NCBI RefSeq assembly: GCF_047496725.1
Contig: NC_132975.1
Span: forward strand, 790,001-854,000
Direction of reading: 5' to 3'
From: Anoplolepis gracilipes
Taxonomy: Eukaryota; Arthropoda; Insecta; Hymenoptera; Formicidae
DNA: 64,000 bases
A model generated the notes under the pieces. That model made no database searches. It saw nothing but the letters and a program-made list of their open reading frames with translations, and was not told the DNA's origin. This document shows positions 57,859 to 64,000 of the stretch, one piece after another (position 1 is the first letter of the stretch; every line of letters begins with the position of its first letter). The position numbers were made by a program, and so were the translations under genes.

Positions 57859-58481
57859 ATGACTGTTTTTGTCAAAGACAGAAGAACAATATTACTTACA
57901 ATGGGACCTTTCATAAGAGAACTCGAAAAACATGTGAAGGAATGGAGACATGTAATCACTCTTGTTCGAGACGATGACAGTGAAACGAAGACTTTTCCAC
58001 GAATATCGATACCAAAATTTATTCATGATCGGGAAGTAGACATGCAAAATGTAGATGTGCAACATTTCACCCGCCAAGCTGAAGCTGTTGACTGTGACTG
58101 TGTATGATTGCGATTATACAGAATGGCCGGTCGATTTACAAAGAAAAATTTTCCGTGAACTTTGTAATAATTATAAATCACCTCTCGAATATCCTAATGA
58201 TGAACTTTATTCCAATGAACGCAGATTTACTCGATTTGTGGATTCAGAAGATTGTTGGATAGATCAGTGTACCGCATATCATACGGGTGAAATATACAAA
58301 GCGAATAAGGGAATACGGATGTGGAACCAGTAGACGTTATCAGTGTACAGAATTCAATTATGGTTGGGTAGCTGAATGTATCCGCGCTTGTACATATCTG
58401 TCGTGTGTGTATATATGTATCCCAACAAGTATAAACAATAAGTGTTTAGAATTTATATTTTCGATGGTTTTTTTATCATAA
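57859..58481 (+). pseudogene. Gene Y: identical copy in the right arm
   Basis: Frames 57859-58107, 58055-58333 and 58287-58481 are residue-for-residue the same as in the left arm. A short frame just upstream (about 57778-57850) includes CTCGDK and could be an earlier exon. Confidence 0.4.
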
Positions 58482-59335
58482 TATTGAGACTGATAAATTT
58501 AAGAAATTGTTTGTAGATAATCAACATGAACGTTTGTTATACGTTTTGGATATTTGTGTACTTGTGGAAAGACTCTCGACTGTACATGTTTGGATAAATA
58601 TACATATCCAAACAAATATATGTTGTCACCACCACCACTGCAGTCGTCGCCACCTGATATCGAAGTCAACATGAAGTCTGTAATTTCGACTTTGACAATG
58701 TGAATGATATTTGAAGTTAATATTGTAAGTATCTTTTAAAAATGATGAAATGTATATACTAATAAGATTTGTTTTTTCCTGCAGATTATCCACAATGAAT
58801 TCTCAGCATTGCCGTACATGGAAGGCACAAATTATATTCTATTTCATATTATATTATATTTTATATTTCGTATTTTTATATTTTATATTATATTATTAAA
58901 TATTTTTATTTGTTTGACTAACTGCCTTTGGTTTCTTCTTAATTTAAATTTTCATTTTTTATTACATAACTTTATCAACATTATTATTAACAATTTTATT
59001 CGTTTGACTTTAACTACTTTGGTTTTTTTCTCAATTAAAAATTTTTTATTTTTATCATTTAACTTTATCAGCCTCCCAACCAGTGATGTTTAGACAATAG
59101 TTATAAACTTATTTCCACTAACAAACAATAAGACGATTACTTTGGTCGAGAGTTTGCTACTTTGCGTTTTGGACCCATATTCTATTTCCAACATATTCTG
59201 TGTCAACGTTACAATATTTATGTAAGTGACTGAATTGCGTTCTTATTATTGTAACTTTCCGTTCTATACTTATATCTGTCTTTTATACGATTGTATTTAG
59301 ATTTATTATACTGATTGTATTTCGATTAATTTTGC

Positions 59336-59376
59336 GCTGAAGATGGCCTAAAAAGAAGGCCGAAACGTACGTCTCA
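59336..59376 (+). ncRNA. Hammerhead-ribozyme-core-like motif, right arm
   Basis: CTGAAGA (fits CUGANGA), then a stem of GGCC/GGCC with a 9-base loop and one unpaired T at its base, then GAAA followed by CGTACGTC. A very short palindromic helix III after GAAA and a C before the cleavage point are features of the minimal hammerheads reported in Penelope-like retroelements. Helix I between the flanks is not evident, so activity is doubtful. It lies downstream of genes X and Y, on the same strand. Confidence 0.4.
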
Positions 59377-59547
59377 TCTTATATCAAACCAATTTAAATT
59401 TATTTTAATTTTGTTGTTTGAATGAATACAGATTAAAAATTGCGTTTCACCAACTGCGGCTGATTCGTTGCGATTGCCTCCTTTTTTCCCAAATTTATAA
59501 TTTTATATTTTATATTTTTAATTTTAGAACACACACATTATATGTAT

Positions 59548-59569
59548 ACACACGCACACGCACACGCAC

Positions 59570-59637
<68 letters not shown>

Positions 59638-59640
59638 ACA

Positions 59641-59683
<43 letters not shown>

Positions 59684-59730
59684 GCGCACGCACGCACGCA
59701 CGCGCGCACGCACGCACACACACACACACA
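59548..59730. repeat. (AC)n and (GCAC)n microsatellite, right arm
   Basis: AC repeats passing into CGCA tetranucleotides, expanded relative to the left arm. ORFs here are artefacts. Confidence 0.95.
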
Positions 59731-59812
59731 TTTTTGAATAAAAATTATGTTAAACATGTATATTGCTTGCGCCTTCTTCAATCAATCTTATCCTTATTCC
59801 ACCATATATTAT

Positions 59813-59857
<45 letters not shown>

Positions 59858-60234
59858 TTTACTAGCTTTTTAGGCCCGTAAGTTTGGCCACCTTGTATTT
59901 TTTTAGAAAATCAAGCATGTAAAATAAATTTCTTTTGGAAGACAAGAAATATAAGATAATAAATTTCCAAGTTGAATACTGAATTTTGAGATTATAATTT
60001 AATATAAAAAAAAATTTATTTTCCGCGTACGCCTTTAACCTCCGTCTTAACGCGCTTCCGCTATTCTTTCTCCTCATCCTCCTTCTTTCTCTCTCACACT
60101 ATCTTTCTATTGTAATCTTCTCCTTTTCCCACCACGTGCGTTCTCCTTGTCCTACGCTATGCTAAACGCATATAGCGCTCACCTTTTCTCACCACATCAT
60201 GCTCTCCTTATCCTATTCTATACCACGCGTCTCC

Positions 60235-60725
60235 GTCTACCGCGTTGCGAACGCCTATCGCGCCGTCTCTCTCTACTGCGTTGCGAACGCCTATTGCGCC
60301 GTCTCTCTCTATCCCTCTCCCTACTCGCGGACCTCTCTTCCCTCTCCGCAAACCTCTCGTCTACCGGTCGCGCCGCGGACCTCTCTCTCCTCTCCGCAAT
60401 CCCCTCGTCTACAAACCGCGTCGCGGACCTACATCTGTGTCGCGGACCTCTTCCCCCTTGCCCGTGTACCCCTCGTCTACAAACCGCGTCGCGGACCTAC
60501 AGCTGTGTCGCGGACCTCTTCCCTCTCTCTGCGTACCCCTCGTCTACAAACCGCATCGCGGACCTGCGGCTGTGTCGCGGATCTTTCCCCCCTCTCCGCG
60601 TACCCCTCGTCTACTAACCGCGTCGCGGACCTACAGCTGTGTCGCGGACCTCTCCCCCCTCCCCGCGTACCCCTCGTCTGCAAACCGCGTCGCGGACCTG
60701 CGTGATGTCACTCCCCCCGCGCCCG
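60235..60725. repeat. GC-rich tandem repeat, right arm
   Basis: About five to six copies of the same 65-67-base unit (CTCGTCTACAAACCGCGTCG, then CGGACCTACAGCTGTGTCGC). All three plus-strand frames stay open for 150-200 codons because the repeat lacks stops, so coding capacity cannot be inferred. Confidence 0.85.
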
Positions 60726-60788
60726 CAGGTCCCCCCGCCCCCGCACCCCTTCGAGCTCCTGAGTTAGAAACCCTGCTATATCACTACT

Positions 60789-60950
60789 CAAGGCAACCTT
60801 TATATAACCTTCAAACGATTATTCAAGGTCAAACTAATGGTACCATCTAATGGCCCACTCGAAACCATATAACTTTTGTCTCAAACATTTTTTCGTACGA
60901 TACGTATTTCTTCAAATATTTAAATGTCTCAAGATAAAAAACTCACCCTG
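60789..60950. mobile_element. Family A MITE, part right of the 10-kb element
   Basis: Resumes the family A copy that breaks at 50756: GTCAAACTAATGGTACCATC, CAACTTTTGTCT-like sequence and the terminus CACCCTG followed by TA. Confidence 0.8.
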
Positions 60951-61256
60951 TATATATATGTATCTGATGTTAACGGTTAAGTTTTATTAGCAATATACGT
61001 AATATTATACAATATAGGAACAGCACTATAAATAGTAATATGATACATACGAGCAGCATGCTAAATCTTCGAATGGATTGTTCCTTCTTTCCATACGTTT
61101 ATATTCACGCAAGTTGGTCGATTTTTGAAATTAATTTCTCATTCATTATTACGAAACTCACAAAACGGTAGACTTTTTTATTTAGATTTATTTAAATTAA
61201 TCCACTATATTTGCATACAAGAGCTGATTATTGCCAAACACCAAATGTATATGTAT

Positions 61257-61325
<69 letters not shown>

Positions 61326-61351
61326 TTATTTTATATTTATATATTATGCAG
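60951..61351. other. Repeat debris before gustatory receptor exon 3
   Basis: 61050-61200 resembles a family D arm (GGTCGATTTTTGAAATTAATT, TTCATTATTACGAAACTCAC). TA repeats fill 61264-61320, and the stretch ends in the ATTATGCAG acceptor. Confidence 0.55.
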
Positions 61352-61414
61352 TTCAAACAAATGGGAATAATTTTACACGATGTTTTCCTGGAATATAAAT
61401 CATTACGGGTTGAA
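61352..61414 (+). CDS. Gustatory receptor exon (short, phase 0)
   Basis: Between acceptor ATTATGCAG and donor GTAAGA lie 21 codons reading MGIILHDVFLEYKSLRVE after FKQ. In insect gustatory receptors the short exon before the last membrane helices has this pattern (an xxGxIIxxL...E segment). Both boundaries are phase 0 and it splices in frame to the next exon. Confidence 0.65.
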
Positions 61415-61495
61415 GTAAGATCATCTTTTATGCACAAATTTTACCAACAATAAATTGCTGAATATTCCTTTGTTATATATAAATTCTATTATCAG

Positions 61496-61585
61496 GTGAT
61501 ACATTTCTCACTTCAATTGATCCACGAGGATTTAACATTTACTGCCTTTGGATTGTATGAAATCAATATTCCCCTTATATGTTCT
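61496..61585 (+). CDS. Gustatory receptor exon with conserved C-terminal motif
   Basis: After TTATTATCAG, 30 codons read VIHFSLQLIHEDLTFTAFGL then YEINIPLICS, ending at a perfect GTAAGT donor. FSLQLIHxxLxFTAxGLxxIN is among the best conserved stretches of the insect gustatory receptor family, before the last helix with its TYhhhhhQF motif. That last exon was not found before 64000, so it lies to the right or is lost. Phase-0 introns near the 3' end are usual in this family. Confidence 0.8.
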
Positions 61586-61835
61586 GTAAGTAAGTTGTAA
61601 TAAATATATTAATTAGAAGATCCAGTCCCAACTTTAACCTTGATATATGTTAAAGTCATGACTCTAGTAATATTTGAAAGATTTTATTCGTCACTTGTTG
61701 TTTATTAAAAAGTTATTGACAAATAAAGAACCGTGTAAAATAAGATTCCAATACAGATTGAGAATAAACAATGTAATAGAATTAGAATTTTAAATATAAT
61801 TAATAATTAATAAATATAATTTTATTATGTTCCTT
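61586..61835. other. Intron-like AT-rich stretch
   Basis: Follows the last visible receptor exon. No gene features. Confidence 0.5.
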
Positions 61836-64000
61836 TAGGGTTACAATTCATTACAATTTTTTAACATATGCTATGTAAGCTTAACCTAAATGTCGTTAAT
61901 TTAACTGCTACTTTCTCCTGACTTACACATTTATACTCTACTTTTAATCTTTAATCTAGCCATACATACTCCTATCTAACACACATTTCTTCTTTTTCCT
62001 CTCTCCTCCTAAAATCCATCTGCTGTCTTGTCAGCTTTCCTCTCTTCTTACTTCTTCCATCCAGCACCCTTCCCAGCATGCTCACTTTCACATATTCTAC
62101 ATTTTCCTTTTTTCTCTAATGTCTTCATTTCCCCCATGTTTCACATTTCTTCATTTAATTTTTTTCAATTTAGATCTTGGCTTCTTTCATCTTGTCTTAC
62201 TCTATCTTGTCTCCTCCTATCTCTTTTTGAAATATTTTAGTAGATCTCCTTTAATCTTTTTATTATATTTATTAGAGTTTTCAATTTTTATTCATCTCTC
62301 CTTTTTCTGCACCTCTATTTCAATTTTTTCTACGATTTCATATTCGAGCATTTTCCTCTTTCTCTTTCTTATCTTTATTTTTTCTCCGCTTAACCTCTTT
62401 TTCCTGAAGTACTCCTCCCTTTTCTTCTCCCATTCTGATTTTTCTTAATTTTTCTTTTCCTAATCTCTTTTTAACAATCCCTCGTCAGTTATCTCCTCTT
62501 TTCCTTTTTGTAGTCTCTTTTAAAATTCCACACCTTTCATGCTGTCTCTCTTGTTATCTCTTTGCATCTCCTTTTTAATCACATCCCAGCGTTCTCCAGT
62601 CTACCTCCAATTTATTTAAAAAATTTTTCTCCATCCTATTTACGTTATCTCTTTGTTTCCATTCTGCTTCATAACCTCTCTATTAAATTATCAAAAAGAG
62701 TTATATCGTCTTTCTAATGCCAAACTTCCTCTAAACGCCACACCTGAGTCATAATTTTCACCGCTTTTTTGATTTTACCTCTTATGTATCCTTCTTGTTC
62801 TTATTTTTCTGACATCTTTAAATTTTTATCTTTTTTACTTTCTTTATTACTTTTCTTTTCCATCTTCAATTCGCCCTTTCCCTCCTTCCTCCGCTCTTTC
62901 TAAATACCATTATTTTTATTTTTTCCATATTTATTTTAAATCTTTATTTTAATTCAGACAGCTTTCCAATCTCGTTATCATTGCTTCATTCCTTCCTCAT
63001 CCTTTGTTATCAAACCTATATCATTATATGTCAATGAATACACCTTCTAATTCTCTGAACTCCTTATCTTTATTCTTCATTTTAATAAACTATCTTTAAT
63101 TTTTTTTCTTTTTCCTTTTTTTGAATTTCTTGTTCTCTTTCCTTTTTTTTCTCCTTTTTCTTCTCCATTTTCTTTTTCTACATTCTTTTTCTTTTGGTTT
63201 GTTTTCCAGTATTGTATTTTGTCTTCTTTTCTCATTTTTCCTTTTTCATTTTTTAAAACTTCTTCCTTTTAATCTCATTTCCATCATTTCGACCTATCCA
63301 CTTCGATCTGTATCGTCCCTCGTATTCAAGGTTTTCTGTCTTTTCTTTCTTTCGTTTTAGCAATCTTCCACAGATTTCTATATGTATTTTTTCTTTCTTC
63401 CAAGATTAAATCTATTTTTTTCCTCAATTTTCTCTTTTTCTCCAATAGTTATCTTTTTTATTCTATGCTTTATAGCGACATTACTGTACAGTCGTTCCTT
63501 TCTTTTTTCTCTTTGTCCTTATCTTTTTAACTTCCTTTCTGCTCCCATCTTTTTATTCTCTAAAACCTTTTTATTCTCTCTTTTTCTCCATTATCTATTT
63601 TTACTCCTATAATAATCATATATCTTTTTTCTTTTCATATTCTAATTTCCTCTTTATATCTTTTATTTTCTGGTCCATTCTAACTTCTCCTATTATTTTT
63701 CTTTATCTTGTCTTCTCTTTGTTATATTTCCTTCTTCTTGTTATCCATTCTTTAATCTTCTTTCTAAATTTTTAACCCTTTTATTTTCTTTTTTTTCTTC
63801 TTCTCTCTTTTTCCTTAAATTTCTCCTTTTTTATCCTCCCTTATTACTTTATATTATAATTCTCTCCTCTATTTTCTCCTTAATCTCTTTCTCAATTTTC
63901 TATTTACTTGTTGCTAATTCATTCCTGACCTCCTTTTTAACTTAACTTTACTTTTCTCTCTATACAAATATCACTAGTCTTTCCTTTTTTATAAAATGAT
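61836..64000 (-). mobile_element. LINE-like copy, minus orientation, running off the right edge
   Basis: Begins with the family's 3'-end signature (CCTTTAGGGTTACAATTC) and continues as pyrimidine-rich, strongly strand-asymmetric sequence, older and more AT-shifted than at 32-37 kb. Minus-strand frames are too broken to show ORF1 motifs. Plus-strand Phe/Ser/Leu-rich frames are shadows. Confidence 0.6.

Larger units (their letters stand above)
50757..60788. mobile_element. 10-kb transposon with 3.2-3.4-kb inverted arms and EnSpm-like transposase core
   Basis: Starts AGTAGTGATATAGCAGGGTT and ends with its inverted copy. CAAGG lies immediately outside on both sides (one extra A at the left). The left arm is 50757-53913, the right arm 57352-60788, the unique core 53914-57351. 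Encoded proteins in the arms are identical or differ by single residues, so the arms are very young or kept alike by gene conversion; length differences come from microsatellites and the GC-rich tandem repeat. The core holds a transposase relic and a second gene, both on the minus strand. The right arm boundary cuts the transposase and the left arm boundary lies inside gene X, suggesting that one end was replaced by an inverted copy of the other. Confidence 0.8.
57352..60788 (+). repeat. Right inverted arm of the 10-kb element
   Basis: Mirror of 50757-53913 in plus orientation. It differs by a longer AC/GCAC microsatellite (59548-59730) and about two or three more units of the GC-rich repeat (60235-60725). 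Its inner edge starts TGATGGTACAGAAAATGTTG. Confidence 0.85.

Noticed and set aside
50757..60788. Polinton/Maverick virus-like element
   Set aside because: Long arms with AG...CT ends and unknown genes recall Polintons, but there is no DNA polymerase, integrase, ATPase or capsid gene and the core transposase is EnSpm-like.
50757..60788. Classic CACTA ends
   Set aside because: The termini read AGTAGTG inward from the left, not CACTA, and the flanking repeat is five bases rather than three, so I do not call a standard CACTA element.
60147..60850. Three overlapping plus-strand ORFs of 156-201 codons
   Set aside because: All frames stay open because the GC-rich tandem repeat lacks stops; no conserved domain.

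Overview
The window looks like a repeat-dense block of an insect genome, most likely an ant. It is AT-rich with many TA, GT and GA microsatellites. It holds exons of an insect gustatory receptor, many decayed transposable elements, and purine/pyrimidine-skewed LINE ORF1 copies of a kind common in ant genomes. The ant assignment is inference. I see no bacterial operons, rRNA, CRISPR array or convincing tRNA gene. Most of the sequence is mobile DNA nested in mobile DNA.

Layout. 1-283 holds an exon-like ORF running off the left edge (minus strand). Four plus-strand exons at 1997-2399, about 14094-14300, 61352-61414 and 61496-61585 look like one gustatory receptor gene whose introns are filled with repeats. 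1177-1771 is a non-autonomous element with 8-bp target duplication. 4510-6836 is a dead DIRS-like retroelement (minus). 9920-10780 is a dead Ty3/gypsy integrase. 10.9-17.1 kb is a run of palindromic MITEs, several nested. 17243-19210 is a frameshifted DDE transposase. 21014-22362 is a solo LTR with 4-bp target duplication. 23.2-28.4 kb is a Helitron split by an LTR retroelement, with an intact 3' hairpin/CTAA end at 28427.

31.0-39.1 kb is a decayed endogenous viral-type glycoprotein gene (minus) broken by two large insertions: a 1.07-kb palindrome and an ORF1-bearing LINE. The LINE carries a 2.1-kb P-like element with a THAP-domain gene and 8-bp target duplication, and that gene's intron contains a 520-bp palindrome. 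39.5-50.5 kb holds a shortened LINE, a solo LTR, mariner and Tc1 remnants, more MITEs and a gypsy gag-protease remnant.

50757-60788 is the most remarkable object: a roughly 10-kb element with inverted arms of 3.2 and 3.4 kb that are nearly identical, flanked by a 5-bp CAAGG repeat and sitting inside a MITE. Its core carries an EnSpm/CACTA-like transposase cut off at one arm boundary. Both arms carry unidentified cysteine-rich reading frames, a hammerhead-ribozyme-core-like motif and a GC-rich tandem repeat. The window ends in another LINE copy (61836-64000, minus).
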